From: Funneliformis mosseae
Taxonomy: Eukaryota; Glomeromycota; Glomeromycetes; Glomerales; Glomeraceae
Reading direction: 5' to 3'
Assembly: GCA_910592005.1 (NCBI GenBank)
Contig: CAJVPP010000606.1
Location: 1-29,001, forward strand
DNA: 29,001 nt
Shown piece by piece: positions 1-11,188 of this stretch (position 1 is the first letter of the stretch; every line of letters starts with the position of its first letter). The position numbers and the translations under genes were made by a program. The notes under the pieces were generated by a model. It was not told the origin of the DNA. It saw only the letters and a list, made by a program, of their open reading frames with translations, and searched no databases.

Positions 1-84
1 TGAGAAATGTAATTGATTTAATAATTCTTTAGTTAAAATATAATTGACATTAACTTTATTTATATTTAATTCTAATTTAACTTA

Positions 85-720
85 TTTTAAACACAATATC
101 GAAAGCTTTATTTACAAAATCAGGTTAAAGCTTTTGATAAATTTAATAAATACTATATCGAACCTTCTGAAATTAATATTAAAAAGTGTATAAAATATAT
201 TACACAAGCATAGGATAACATTACAAATAAAACAATTGAAAATTATTAGATGAAAACAGATATTTTACCTAAAGATAATCATGAAAACGAGAATAAAATT
301 GGTAAAGATATATTACTTGAATTTAAACGGTTAAAAAAGATGAAAGAAGTTCAAGTATTAATCAATAAACTAGATTTTAACAATCCTTTTTCTGCCAAAG
401 AATTTGTTAAGTATGATAAGTCTAAGATTACAGACCAAATAATATCTGATGAAAAAATTTTAAAAGCAATTTTACTTGATCAAGAAAACGAAAGAGAGAA
501 AGATTCTTTATTACTAATAATTACTTCTAAAGAAGTTATTAAAGCTTATGATAAAGTAATTTTATATTTATAGCAATAAAAAAAATCTTTTAGCATGAAA
601 AAGAAGAGTTAAGGTCTATTAAAAGCTTAAAAAAGAAGTTTTAAAACAACAGTTTGTCTCTTCAAAATAAACTAATCTTGATAAATTTATTATTATAATA
701 GAATAGTAATTTAGAAAGTT
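85..720 (+). pseudogene. Tigger/pogo transposase, C-terminal remnant
   Basis: This is the 3' part of a DDE transposase gene of the Tigger/pogo (CENP-B-like) group, cut off by the start of the window. A frame entering at about 95 reads through a segment like QNQVKAFDKF and on to SEINIKKCIKYI, followed by the longest open stretch (250-573, starting MKTDILPKDN). This matches the region downstream of the third catalytic Asp in fungal Tigger proteins. Stops fall where Trp or Gln is expected: TAG at 212-214 and 247-249 for Trp, TAG at 571-573 and TAA at 577-579 for Gln. Single-base frameshifts occur near 92 and after 595; the tail continues to about 690 (TNLDKFI). The catalytic core is outside the window. 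It is a dead copy and its terminal repeats were not found. The family assignment rests on my memory of related sequences. Confidence 0.65.
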
Positions 721-864
721 ACACAATAATGTTTACAGTTTTTTTTACTTTTTACAGAATAAAATGACATTATAATCACAAAAAATTTTGATGTATTGAC
801 TAATAACACCCACCTCCATGATTGTGTTAAATGTATTATATTTATTAATTTATGTAAGTTATTT

Positions 865-1124
865 TTGGATTGATCTAATTTTTATAAATAATACGATGTA
901 ATATTATTTTAACTTTTTATTTTAATACAAATCAGAATTTTCAATTATGAAGAGTTCTTTTTGTATTATTTCAATCATGAGTTTTGCTTGTTATATTTGG
1001 ATTGATCTAATTTTTATAAATAATACGATGCACAATTATAATATGATGCTTATATTATTATTTTGACTTTTTGTTTTAATACAAATCTGAATTTCAATCA
1101 AGATTGTATTATTTCAATCATGAG
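865..1124. repeat. Imperfect tandem duplication, two units of about 117-128 bp
   Basis: Both units open with the same ~34 bases (TTGGATTGATCTAATTTTTA and onward to ATACGATG) at 865-898 and 997-1030. Both close with TTGTATTATTTCAATCATGA, ending near 981 and 1124. The interior is diverged and the second unit carries about 10 extra bases. A 15-bp linker separates them. No coding potential is visible. Between this and the Tigger relic (720-865) I see only AT-rich DNA. Confidence 0.8.
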
Positions 1125-1279
1125 TAAAGAATTTCACAAGATATCAAATCAATGAATAAATATATTTATAAAGGGAAGTATTTTTTACATCGTATAATTT
1201 TTCATCTTTTAAAATTTAAATCAACCTTTAAATCACTTTAATTTATTCCATTAAATCATATTTTTTTACAAATATAAAA

Positions 1280-1677
1280 ATGACTACAAGAATCATTTGG
1301 GAGAATAATAAAATTGACTTATTAGTCAAAAAAATAAGGAGAAAAAATGAAGAGTACTATGTAAAGTATAAAAGCAATAAGACAGGATTCTAAAGGAGTG
1401 TAACTTGATGAATCAATCAAAGATTTAATATAGCATATTCAATTCGTTAATGCAAGTTAAAATGGAGGAATTTAGTATAGGATTACAATGTAAGTAAATA
1501 AATGAATAACTATATAATAATAAATATAACTTAACAGTATAATTAATATCTTTTAGGATTTTTGCGATTATTGAAATGAAGTGAAAAAAGGTAAGAGGTA
1601 GACCTATATTATGGAAAGATTATATGACCTCTTTAGAACTCAATTTTGGGATAGGCCAAGTAATAATTAAAAATGTT
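1280..1677 (+). pseudogene. Decayed Myb/SANT-like (trihelix) DNA-binding protein gene
   Basis: From ATG 1280 one frame runs to 1490 without a frameshift and shows the pattern of trihelix/Myb-like domains: Trp near residue 7 (RIIWENNKIDLL), then NEEYY, a Gly-Phe-stop where GFW is usual, an INQRF segment, and CKLKWRNLV near the end. The in-frame stops are TAA at the expected Trp, two TGA after SVT, TAA before CKLKW and TAG before DYN, the last two where Gln is expected. A good donor (GTAAGT, 1491) and acceptor (TTTTAG, 1557) suggest a ~67-bp intron. The second part contains GRPILWKDYMTSLELNFG and ends at TAA 1675-1677, with a small frame discrepancy. Such proteins bind DNA; this copy is dead. 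The target and role cannot be inferred. Confidence 0.5.
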
Positions 1678-1804
1678 TAAATGATTTTTTAGATTTATAT
1701 TAAAATATATTTACTTTTTTTAGAAATAAAACACACTCGTAAGAGAAATCGTAATTTACTTACTATAAAACAAATATAAAATACAAGGCAAAGGCCTACA
1801 AGGC

Positions 1805-2200
1805 AATAAAAATTTTATTTTTTTTCTTATCATTCGTTTAATTTCGTATGTTTTTGTATCTTTCATTTTTTCTTTTTATATTGTATGTTTAATTTTGTTT
1901 TTTCTTTTTTTATTTTTTTATTTTATTTTATTTTTTTAATTTTATTTTATAGTTTCTTTTTATTTGTTTAATTTCATTTTTTCATTTCGTTTTATTTTTC
2001 TAATTTTGTTTTATAGTTTGTTTAATTTCATTTTTTCGTCTTATCTTGTTTACTTAATTTTATTTTATAGTTTTATTTTAGTTTCTTAATTTCATTTTTT
2101 TGTCTTGTTTAGTTTTCTTTTCGTTTTATTTTTATTTTTTATTTTATTTTATTTTATTTTAAAAAAAATAAATTTTTTTTAAAAAAAATTTAAGTAAATT
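1805..2200. repeat. T-rich low-complexity tract, degenerate TTTTA/TTTAATTTC repeats
   Basis: About 400 bases almost free of A-rich or GC-containing words on the plus strand, made of variants of TTTTATTTT and TTTAATTTC. It flips abruptly to an A-rich run near 2160. It looks like an expanded microsatellite or an old poly(A)/poly(T) relic. There is no coding content. Confidence 0.8.
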
Positions 2201-2755
2201 AATAAAATTGTCGTTTAACGATTAATATATTGCATGTTAAAATAAAATGATTAGAATTTACAAAATAACATGAAAATATTTCTGAAAAAATTATATCATA
2301 GTAAAATTATATTGGTGTAATGAAATTAGTAATCATCTATAATAATGAATAATTCGTTAACATTATAACAAAGATTCTTATAACAAAGTTCTGATCAGCT
2401 GAATTGGCAACTTCATTATATTGAGATGTGATTGTATTAGTATTTTAGTTATTAATAAAAATACTCTTATTAATTAATTTGTTTGGTAAAACAATTTCAG
2501 AAGTGATGAGACAGTACTCTATTGCTAATTAAAGAAGAATTGAAGAATTCTACTTTTGAATTCAATCTGACTAAGTACTTCTTAATAGAATTGAATTTGT
2601 TTAATTGACCATTATCAAGACAAGAGGACTATTTAGGATCTTAAGTTTAAGATTCATATTATTATTTGTAATTAAAGCATCATATATTAATAAAGTGTTT
2701 AATTCTACAAAATATTATTACACAAAAGAAAACATAGATGATGATAATCTAAAGG
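2201..2755. other. Intergenic AT-rich stretch, possible diverged LTR inside
   Basis: There is no intact gene. The frame from about 2535 to 2740 on the plus strand reads plausibly coding-like (LIKEELKNSTFEFNLTKYF) with a few TAA stops, but I cannot name it. Bases 2503-2560 show weak, gapped similarity to 8858-8920 just after the Ty3 pol gene (shared ATTGCTAA followed by an A/G-rich stretch and TTCTAC), so this may be part of a 5' LTR. Confidence 0.3.
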
Positions 2756-2777
2756 ATGATATCAATCCCTAGGAAAT

Positions 2778-2940
2778 TATATATGTCTTTTATGTCATCT
2801 ATATCATCTATAGCATATATTTCTTTTATACAATATATTTTTTTATTTATTTTATTTTATTTATCTCATATATTTATTATATTTTATTTATTTCATATAT
2901 TTTATTTATTATATTTATTTCTTTTATATCTTCGATAACT
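2778..2940. repeat. Low-complexity TATTTAT/TTTCATAT repeat
   Basis: This is a pyrimidine-rich tract of TTTATTT, TCATATAT and TTATATTT words. It is open in one frame (a 60-residue hydrophobic peptide) only because T-rich repeats avoid stop codons, so I do not treat it as a gene. Confidence 0.7.
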
Positions 2941-2973
2941 TTATATTTTTCATTTTATATAAATAGAAGATAG

Positions 2974-3046
2974 TTTTTTTTAGCTTAATGGTGTATCTGA
3001 CTCATAGTTTTATATAATAGTTAAGTTTAATCCCTCTAACATAATT
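2974..3046 (+). pseudogene. tRNA-Met-like relic (pol III A and B boxes)
   Basis: TAGCTTAATGG (2981-2991) fits a pol III A box. TCTGACTCATAG (2996-3007) resembles an elongator tRNA-Met anticodon arm with CAT at 3003-3005. GTTTAATCC (3025-3033) fits a degenerate B box, with the expected spacing of about 34 bp. The anticodon and T stems no longer pair well and the acceptor stem is not evident, so it is not a functional tRNA. It could be a tRNA pseudogene, the head of a SINE, or part of the leader of the adjoining retrotransposon. Confidence 0.4.
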
Positions 3047-3357
3047 GTATAGTATAGAGAGCTAACTGAGACAGTATTTCATTGTTATAGTTATTAAATA
3101 AACTGTTAATTACTGACACTCTTCTAAATTTAAATATTAAATTAAACCTTCTACTTATCACCCATAAATATTGCTTAGCTTATCACTAATAAGCATCTTA
3201 AAGAACTAACCATAACACTTAATGCCTTCTACTAGAAAAGGTTTAAAATTTATTTAAATCGTTCATGTTTGATGAATATTATTTGTTAAATCAAAGTATA
3301 ATAGATTGCATATTACTTTAAATTAAAATAATATAGTTGCATAATATTATAATAGAT
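3047..3357. other. AT-rich leader upstream of Ty3 gag, no gene seen
   Basis: No primer-binding site or LTR end could be fixed here. The gag-like frame becomes recognisable at about 3358. Confidence 0.3.
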
Positions 3358-4905
3358 CTTGCTATTTTTGTTATCCTTCTGAACCTGTTACTTCTAAGCG
3401 TTTTCAACACTTTTGGAATTGGTATACTATTGAATATCCTACAACAACATTTATCAGATATACTCAACAATATATTGAAGAATTAAATTATACTTACCTA
3501 TATATTGGATCATTTGACGCAATAGATCAAGTTATATTCAGTCTTATTTTTAGTATTTAATATAACATTAGGTTCAAAAAACCATTCATTATAGTTAAAC
3601 AGAACATTTACAATGTATTTATATTAACTTATAGATTTGCATTAGATCTGTTATACCAGTTATACTAAATATCTAAAATAACTTCTATACTACCTTCTGA
3701 AATAACTGAGGAATCTAATTCAATAGTTTTAAGTGATAATATTGATAATAACCTATATATAAACAGTTTATTATATATAGACAAAGAATTAAATTTAGAA
3801 AACTTATTTGAAGAAATAGCTGCAAACTAAGCTGACATTCAAGTATTAACCATTGCTTTACAAAATGTTGCTGGAATTCTAAATCCAAATGCTCTACCTA
3901 ATGCTAATACTAATAATAGAATTTTTAATTTAATCAATCAGCTACAAACTAATACTCAAATCATAAATGCTAATTCACTATGAGGAGAATCTCGTATTGC
4001 TGACCTTCCTTATTTTTATGGTGAAAATTAAGATCTAATTAGCTAGATAGAAGATTTTACACGTGCTTGCAATACAAATGAAATCAATAATAATAGAAAG
4101 CTTGAAGTTGTACCTGCATATTTGAAAAATTCAGCTTCAACTTGGTAGATCACAAACTAAGCACACTAGCAAATAACTATGCTAATCATATTACTACATA
4201 GACTGGTAAAAACAATAGTACAAATTTTACTGTACCTTTCCAACTGCCTTCAGATCTCAAACTTAGTAGAAATTTAGACAACTAAGAAGATAACAACCTA
4301 GTGAAACAATTGATGACTATGCTAATACTTTACTGAATTATACTGTAGGGTTGAATCATAAGCCTTTCAGTACTCTGATGCTTATAAAGTTAGATGACTT
4401 GTTTCTGAACTTTTGCCTGAACTCCATATTCTTATTAAACTATTCAATGATCAAACATAAGCAAATGCTTTAAATCAAACCAAAAAATATGAACTTACGT
4501 ATAAGCAGGATTTGGAAATTTGTATGTATTAGGTAAATTTTGACCTTATACTTGTACTGTACTATACTAAATTTTATATTAATTATTATGTGTACTAACT
4601 GTATTAAACTGTATTAAGCTATACTAATTATACTAATTTTTCAACCTTGCGTATAAGGATACTATTGCTGTTAAAGCATATATGAATAAATTTGTCACTC
4701 CAAAGGTTGTTTTAACTCAGATGAGTGATTTAAATAATGCTATTGCTACTTTAATGTAACAAATACAACAGATGAATATAAATAATAATAATATTATTAC
4801 ACAAAATAATAATATTCCAAATCTACAAGCCCTACAATTGTTGACACAAATATTACAATAATAAGAGGGTGATAGCAGTAATCAGTCTTTAAACTAAAAG
4901 GTATA
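3358..4905 (+). pseudogene. Ty3/gypsy gag relic
   Basis: The gag-type capsid core is clearest at about 3980-4160, where the frame reads GESRIADLPYFYGEN, then an ISxIEDFTRACN segment and a KLEVVPAYLKNSASTW segment, typical of the retrotransposon gag domain. Stops replace expected residues: TAA in GEN-stop-D (Gln), TAG in IS-stop-IED (Trp), TAG after STW (Trp), TAA and TAG in TN-stop-AH-stop (Gln). The more N-terminal part (3358-3960) has an open frame with FWNWYTIEYPTTTF and one with NALPNANTNN. Frameshifts occur near 4160 and 4330. A 144-bp insertion splits the frame at 4506. The Asn/Gln-rich tail (4690-4870) precedes the protease. No zinc knuckle was seen. Confidence 0.6.
4498..4657. mobile_element. 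hAT-like MITE in gag, 144 bp with 8-bp target duplication
   Basis: CGTATAAG occurs at 4498-4505 and exactly again at 4650-4657, flanking 144 bp (4506-4649). The insert begins CAGGATTTGGAAATT, and its other end read in reverse is CAAGGTTGAAAAATT, an imperfect terminal inverted repeat of the hAT CAG/CAAGG kind. Removing the insert and one copy of the 8-mer restores the gag frame (ELTYKDTIAVKAYM). An 8-bp duplication with such ends is characteristic of the hAT superfamily. It carries no coding sequence. Confidence 0.75.
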
Positions 4906-5394
4906 TCTCAAGAAAGTAATAGTATGAAACCTCTTACAGTTTTCTTAACTTATCTATATAGGAAGCATTTGTAAATAGAAAAAGGAAAATCATTGATGAA
5001 AAAGATGTAATAAAGGAAAAGGAAAACTAACAAAAAAATATTATAATAAAAGAACTACTAAACTAAAAGGAAAACAAAAGCCCCCTGCAGTACCTCCAGT
5101 AGTTCATATGGTTAAGTCATATACAACTCAACAATTTTTTGATACACAAGCAAACATAACGAATGGTCAACTATTAGTTCTAAACCAAAAGTTTGCAATG
5201 GATGTGGTTAAGAAATTGTGAAAACCTATTACAAGGAAGCCAAATAAAGGAAAAGTTCTTGTAGTAGTGGAGGAAACGATCTACCTAAAAGAAAATGAAT
5301 TAAATAGAGGACCCTCTGGATCAAAGGCAATAGATACTGAAGAAGTCAATAAAGGAAATAAGTATCTTACATCATAAGAAACATATAACTCATC

Positions 5395-8300
5395 TAAAAA
5401 GGATAAACAAAAATCAACAATCTTATACTGTTAAACACATATTAAAAATAAGGAGATATATTTAATCATTGATTCAGGATCCTTAGGATGTATTATATCC
5501 TATGCATTACTCAAAGAACTAGGCATACAAATACAAAAGGAGTCAAAAACAATAATGATTAATATAAATGGTGAAAGAAGAAAGCCTATAGGAATAGTTA
5601 CAAATATACTCTTAAAAATAATGAGAAAGATAATTTTCTAAGATGCAATTGTAACTGAAACAAATTCCTATAACACAATTGTAGGAAATAATTGGCTAAA
5701 GAAAACAGACGCAAAAATAAGCTATAGAAATAAAATTATAATATTGTACTGGAAAGAACACATAATCAATGTCCTCATTGAATTTCACCAATTACCTTTA
5801 ATTATAACTGAACAAGTTGATAATGATGAAAGTGAAAAAGAGTATAAAGAAGATGAATATGAAGAAGAGAGTGAAGAGGAAAATGAATAAGAAGGATTAT
5901 TTTGTCACTCTGAAGAAATTCCAATTGAAGAAGTTCAGAAGATTGATAAAGAGTTAGAAAAGCCTACTATAGAAAGTCAAAATATAAAAGAATACTTTTA
6001 TTAATATAAGGAGATAGAAAAAGGAGCCTTTCATACTGAACGATTGACAGCATAACAACTAAAAAGATTTAATGAATTCATATCTCAATATATTGACCTA
6101 TTTATTTGGAAAAATAATTAGTTTAGAAGAACAAATGTTATCACATATTTCATTGATACTGGAGATATAACGCTAATCAAGTAAAGATTCTATCAAACCT
6201 CATATAAAAACTAAGAGTTCATAAAAGAAGAAATTGATCACCTACTAAAATTAGGATTCATATAACCTTTCAAAAGCCAATGGACTTCGCCTGTTATAGT
6301 AGTAAAAAAGGAGAATGGTAAGAAACGTTTATGTGTTGACTATTATAAGATAAACAGTATCACTAAAAAGAATAACTATCCGTTACTACATATTGATGAT
6401 ATGTTGAAACATTAAAAGGATCCAGATGGTTTACTTCTCTAGATCTTGTAAATGGTTTCTGACAAGTAGAATTAGATCTAAAGGATAGGAAAAAGACTAC
6501 CTTTATTACTAGATTTGGCATATATGAGTTTAATGTTATGCCCTTTAGACTTTACAATGCTTCTGCAACATTTCAGCGATTAATGGATACCATTTTACAA
6601 GATATCTTATGGCAAAGTGTGGTTGTATATATTGATGATATTAACATTAGTACTAAAATATTTAACAAGCATCTTTTATAACTGAAACAAGTATTTTCAC
6701 ATTTATGATAAGCTGGACTAAAATTAAGCCCAGAAAAGTGTTTCTTCTTTGAACAGGAATTACTATTCCTTGAACATGTGATTAGTAGAGAAAGTATTCA
6801 AATAGATCCAAATAAAATAGCTGTTATGAGAAACTTTCCAATACTAAAAGACTTGATACAACTTAAAGGATTCATTGCTTTGATCTTATAATACAGAAGA
6901 TTCATAAAAGGCTTCACTGATATAGTTGAACGTTTAAATAGATTATTTAAAAAGAATACTCCTTTCATTTGAATATAAGAGCAACAAGACGCATTTGAAC
7001 AATTGAATAGATGTTTGACATTTTCACCTATCCTTGCATATCCAGATTTTGAGAGACTCTTTATCCTATATACTGATGCTTCTTCCTTTGCTTTAAGAGC
7101 AATTCTCTCTCAAAAAGACGATTAGAAAAGAGAACGAGTAATTGCATATGCAAGTAGGACTTTGAGACCTCCTAAAAGAAAATATTCTGCAACTAAAGTA
7201 GAATGCTTAGCTGTTGTATAGGTAGTCAATATTACTATCATTATTTACATGAATATAAATTTACAGTAATAACCGACTATGCTGCTTTGGCCTATTTGAA
7301 GAATATGAAAAATCCTATTGGATGACTTAGACGTTGGCTAATAACTTTTAACTCTTATGATATGGAAATTATTAATCGCCCTGAAAAACTTTATTTAAAT
7401 GTAGATACTTTAAGTTAGATACAACATTAAAGAGTTTTTCAACAAATTTATAAAAGCAAACAGATTTATTCTTGCAGATACTCTTACGGATAACAGATTC
7501 TGATTTTAACCTAACTATAGATTCAGATACATATTTTTTACTGGTACACTATTTATCAGAACTTAAATACCAACATATTTAAACCAATAGCAACAAGCAG
7601 CAATTAAAAGAAGGTCAAGATATTTTATTATGATAGAAGGATAACTTTACAAAAAGAATAAACAAGAACTCTAACGACCTTTAAAGGTTGTAAAAATTAA
7701 TTAAGTTAATATTATATTGTACAATTTGCATTCTGATCCTTTGGCAAAACATTTTGTATTAGAGGAAACCTACAGGAGAATCAAAGTAAGATATTATTGA
7801 CCATAAATGTATGATAATGTGCGACGATATGTTCAAACTTGTGATGAATATCAGAGGAAAGGTAAAATAAGAGGATTGAGCTATTCTATTCTATAAAAGT
7901 GGAACAACCCTTTGATCAAGTGGGAATGGATATTGTTAGACCTTTACCTATAACAAATAGAGAAAATAAATATATTGTGATTACAACTGATTACTTGACT
8001 AAGTGGCCTGAAACTAGAGCTCTTATAGATGCAAAAGCATCCTCAGTAGTTCCTTTCTTTTATAAGAATATAATTTGTAGATATGGATGCCTCAAGGAAT
8101 TATTAATTGATAAAGAAACGCATTTTGTAAACCAAATGCTGTATTCTCTATGTAAAGAACTGAGAGTAAAACATAAATTGATAACTGCGTATCATTCTCA
8201 AACCAATAGCCTTGTCAAGAGATTTAATAAGACATTATGTGAAACACTAGCAAAATTTGAAAATGAAAATAAAAATGATTGGGATGATTTTCTACCATTC

Positions 8301-8871
8301 ACCTTATTTGCATATTGAACAAAAAGGTATAGTACTACACAACATGAACCTTTTTACTTAACCTATAGGAGAAATGCTACATTGCTGATCAAATTTCAAG
8401 TACAAACATTATAAATGCTAAAGGTAACATTAGATGAACAAGAAGATTTAATTAATCATGTATGATAAATAACTGGAAGAATGGATAATAAAATATAATA
8501 AGTACAAAATAACATTTAAAACTCTTAAAAAAAACAAAAGAAGAAATATGATCGCAAATTGAAAGAAAGTGTTAATTTTAAAGTTAGAGAATTAGTTTTA
8601 ATGTATAAAAGTAATTTATAAGATAAAAAGAAGCTTGAGGAAAGATGAAAGGGACTGTATTACATTCATGCTAATCTTGGGAATAGAGTATACAAATTGA
8701 GAACATTGGATAGAAAAATCTTAAAAATACCTATAAATGGTAATAGATTAAAACAATACCACTAATGTGATCTACCTCAGCTTATTATACTGATTGAAAA
8801 TTGAAGAAATTTATGAAAAATGCTAGAACATTTTGGCTGAAAAATATTTAAATAGGAGGGAACCTAACTTG
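5395..8871 (+). pseudogene. Ty3/gypsy pol relic (PR-RT-RNase H-IN)
   Basis: The domains are in Ty3 order. The aspartic protease has IDSGS at 5467-5481, followed by a Glu-rich linker to about 5890. The reverse transcriptase (about 6220-6850) has SQWTSPVIVVKKENG, the LDLVNGF region and the catalytic YIDD at 6628-6639. RNase H has LYTDASSFALRAILSQ (about 7066-7113) and a tether near 7260-7430 after a frameshift at about 7225. The integrase has a zinc-binding region (7720-7860) in which the last Cys pair is altered (Cys to Tyr at 7849-7851), then an open stretch 7899-8318 holding GMDIVRPLP and DKETHFVN, while the third acidic residue is Lys (AAG 8217-8219 for an expected Glu). A basic C-terminal part runs to the TAA at about 8869. 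Nonsense codons sit at expected Gln, Trp or Arg positions. No chromodomain was seen. Confidence 0.8.
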
Positions 8872-9299
8872 AAATTGCTAAATTAATAAGATAGAAGAGT
8901 TGAAAGCGCTTCTACCTATACTGAAACATTTTTCCAGAATTTTTAATTAATTTATATGAATCTGCAACTCACCATACCTTAAGAAATTGAGATGTATCCT
9001 TCACCTTACAGTGAAACTATGTTTGTGAAAATGAAGTTCTTCCTTGTAAATCAAATACTACAAAGGGCTAAATGAATGAACAATCATGTTCTAATACTAA
9101 CAAATGCCTTTTATCTTGAAAAACTTATAAAGAAATAGAAGACCTTACAGTTCACTCAGTGTATGTCAAGAAATTGTCTAAACATTACTATCACGCATCT
9201 ATACAAATATATTATCTCTTTGAATTTTTTAGACTAGCATAAATTGCATAAAGTAAAAGAACCACCTTTAAATTGATAGTAGGACTATTAACAGTGAAA
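8872..9299. other. Junction between Ty3 pol and Tigger relic
   Basis: A frame around 8990-9070 reads MYPSPYSETMFVKMKFFLVN but soon breaks, and I cannot assign it. The start may be a 3' LTR fragment (see Ty3 entry). No terminal repeat of the Tigger element was located. Confidence 0.3.
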
Positions 9300-10690
9300 T
9301 GCACTTGGCCTTTAGATTGATAATGCATTTAATACGAAGCAGCATATTGATGATAATATTTTAAAAATAAAGGTAAACTACTTTACTAACCAGTTTTCAA
9401 TAGAAGATTTTTGTTATTCAGATGAATAGTTAACTGGCTTTATAAAATATTATAATTTACACCAGTTTAAGAAGCAAAATGAAGCTGCAAGTGTATCTTC
9501 TGCTGAATCAATAGAAAATGACTGCCTTGCTTTACAGCAGCTTCTTGCATCTTATAGTCCAAAGAATATTTGAAATGGTGATAAAACAGGTCTTTTTTGG
9601 AAAATAGAACCCTCTAGAGTTTTAGCATATACTTCTTTATCAGAACATAAAAAAGAAAAATATCCTGTTATAATATTTTGTGTAGCAAATGCAACTGAAA
9701 TAGAAAAGATGGCTCTTATATTTATTCATAAATACAAAACTTTTTATGTCATGAAAAATATTAATTACAAAAATCTTTCAGTTTATTATTTTTGAAACAA
9801 AAAAGCTTGAATATAAATTAGTATTTTTAATGATGTCCTTCTTAAACTTAATGAAATAATGAAATGAAAAAATAGAAAGATCATTCTTTTAATTGATAAT
9901 GCGCTAATACACTTTATTTTAAATGAAACTCAAGAAAAGTTAGATAGTATAGAGGTAAAATTTCTCCTACCAAATACTACCATTGAACTTCAACCATGTG
10001 ACGCAGGCATTATTCATTTATTTAAATGTCATTATAAATGCCTTTTTATCTAAAATTAAATTAATGCATATGATGATATACAGGATGGTTTAGTGAAAAA
10101 ACTTAGTGATTATATAATTTATGATGCTTTACAAAATGCGGCTGAAGCATAGTCTATAATATTATTTCAAATAATATCAAACTGCTGGAAAAAAACAGGT
10201 ATTCTTTTACCAAATAATAAAATTAACAAAATTTCTGATGATTATGATTCAGTAATTTCTGATAGGTATTATATACTATATAATTTATATATAGGTATTA
10301 TTTATCATGAAATTTTATTAATACAGCTATTTTTTTAATCTTAATACAGAAATTGATGAGCTTGTTATATTAATTTCCTAGCTTTCAAGAAGTGATCTCG
10401 ATGCACATGAATATCTTCATTTAGAGAAGGAGATACCAGAGGGTAAACTTACAGATCGTGAAATAATTAATGTTATTTTAAATGAAGAGAAGCATATGAC
10501 AGATGAAGATAAATCTATACCTATATTGGAAAAAGTTAGTTTAACAGAAGTAGAAAATGCTGCAGATAAAATGATGAGATTTTTATATGAGCAAGAACCA
10601 AAGTTTGGTGAAGTAAACAAAAAATTAAAAGTTTTAAAGAGATTGCATAAGTGAGTTACAGTACTAATTGTAAAAAATTTAAAATAAGAT
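9300..10690 (+). pseudogene. Tigger/pogo transposase relic with DDD core
   Basis: One frame can be followed over about 450 codons. It contains a CENP-B-type helix-turn-helix tail (LTGFIKYYNLHQFKKQNEAA at about 9432-9487), then the DDE_1 core: NGDKTGLFWK with the first Asp at 9580-9582 (the usual Glu after it is Lys), ILLIDNALIH with the second Asp at 9895-9897, and LQPCDAGIIHLFK with the third Asp at 10000-10002. The C-terminal part has AYDDIQDGL, an AEA-stop segment (Trp expected) and SNCWKKTGIL near 10200, and an acidic tail with VSLTEVENAADKM around 10540. Stops again lie at Trp and Gln codons. A ~100-bp AT-rich insertion interrupts the frame near 10265-10340. The catalytic triad is intact but the gene is not translatable. 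Confidence 0.75.
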
Positions 10691-11188
10691 GATATTTATA
10701 ATTACTTTTATAATAATATTGTTGAGTAATAAATTCAAAATAATGTATTATATATAGCTGTAATACTTTTAATATAATAAATAGTTTTAAATTTGTTATA
10801 AATGATCATATATCTGTATTTTTATTGGTCAATTTTATATACTGAACAGTTCGATATAAAATATAAATATCATATAGCAAACTTACTTTATATTGAACTA
10901 AATCTTCCAAATTGGCAGATTCGTTATATTCAGAATCGATTGTATAGAGCTATAGATTTTAATTGTTAACTCTATTTTTCCTAGTTAAAAATCTATACCA
11001 GTTAATATATAGAAAAAGAACAAATGTACTAACATTAATTTTACATGTAATAGTTGTATTATTATTAAAAAATTAGCTTTTTATTCACGTTTAGCAAAAA
11101 ATAAAATCAATAATTAACAAAATTAATACATTTTTTAAATTTCTGCTTGCATACTAATATTATATAAGTACTAACTATATTCAAATAA
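10691..11188. other. AT-rich spacer with short inverted repeat
   Basis: No gene is seen. TATAGATTTTAA (10951-10962) and TTAAAAATCTATA (10985-10997) form a 12-bp stem with a ~22-bp loop. The sequence just before it (10846-10950, with TTCGATATAA and TTCGTTATATTC words) resembles Tigger/pogo terminal sequences and may be the 3' end of the preceding element, but I could not pair it with a left end. Confidence 0.35.

Larger units (their letters stand above)
3358..8871 (+). mobile_element. Decayed Ty3/gypsy LTR retrotransposon (internal region)
   Basis: The order gag, protease, reverse transcriptase, RNase H, integrase is that of the Ty3/gypsy (Metaviridae) group. The element is dead: dozens of nonsense codons and several frameshifts break both genes. 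Confident LTRs were not found; a purine-rich AGGAGGGA (8857-8864) just before the pol stop could be the polypurine tract. Weak similarity between about 2503-2560 and 8858-8920 may mark LTR remnants. A second DNA transposon (Tigger) follows within about 430 bp, so the 3' LTR may be truncated. Confidence 0.8.

Noticed and set aside
2756..2938. 60-residue open frame, mostly Ile/Phe/Tyr/Leu.
   Set aside because: It lies in T-rich low-complexity DNA where open frames arise without selection.
10417..10620. Minus-strand 67-residue open frame.
   Set aside because: It is antisense to the C-terminal tail of the Tigger transposase relic.
10846..10950. Possible pogo-type MITE with TTCGATATAA and TTCGTTATATTC words.
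   Set aside because: The two ends do not pair well enough and no clear TA-flanked borders could be set.
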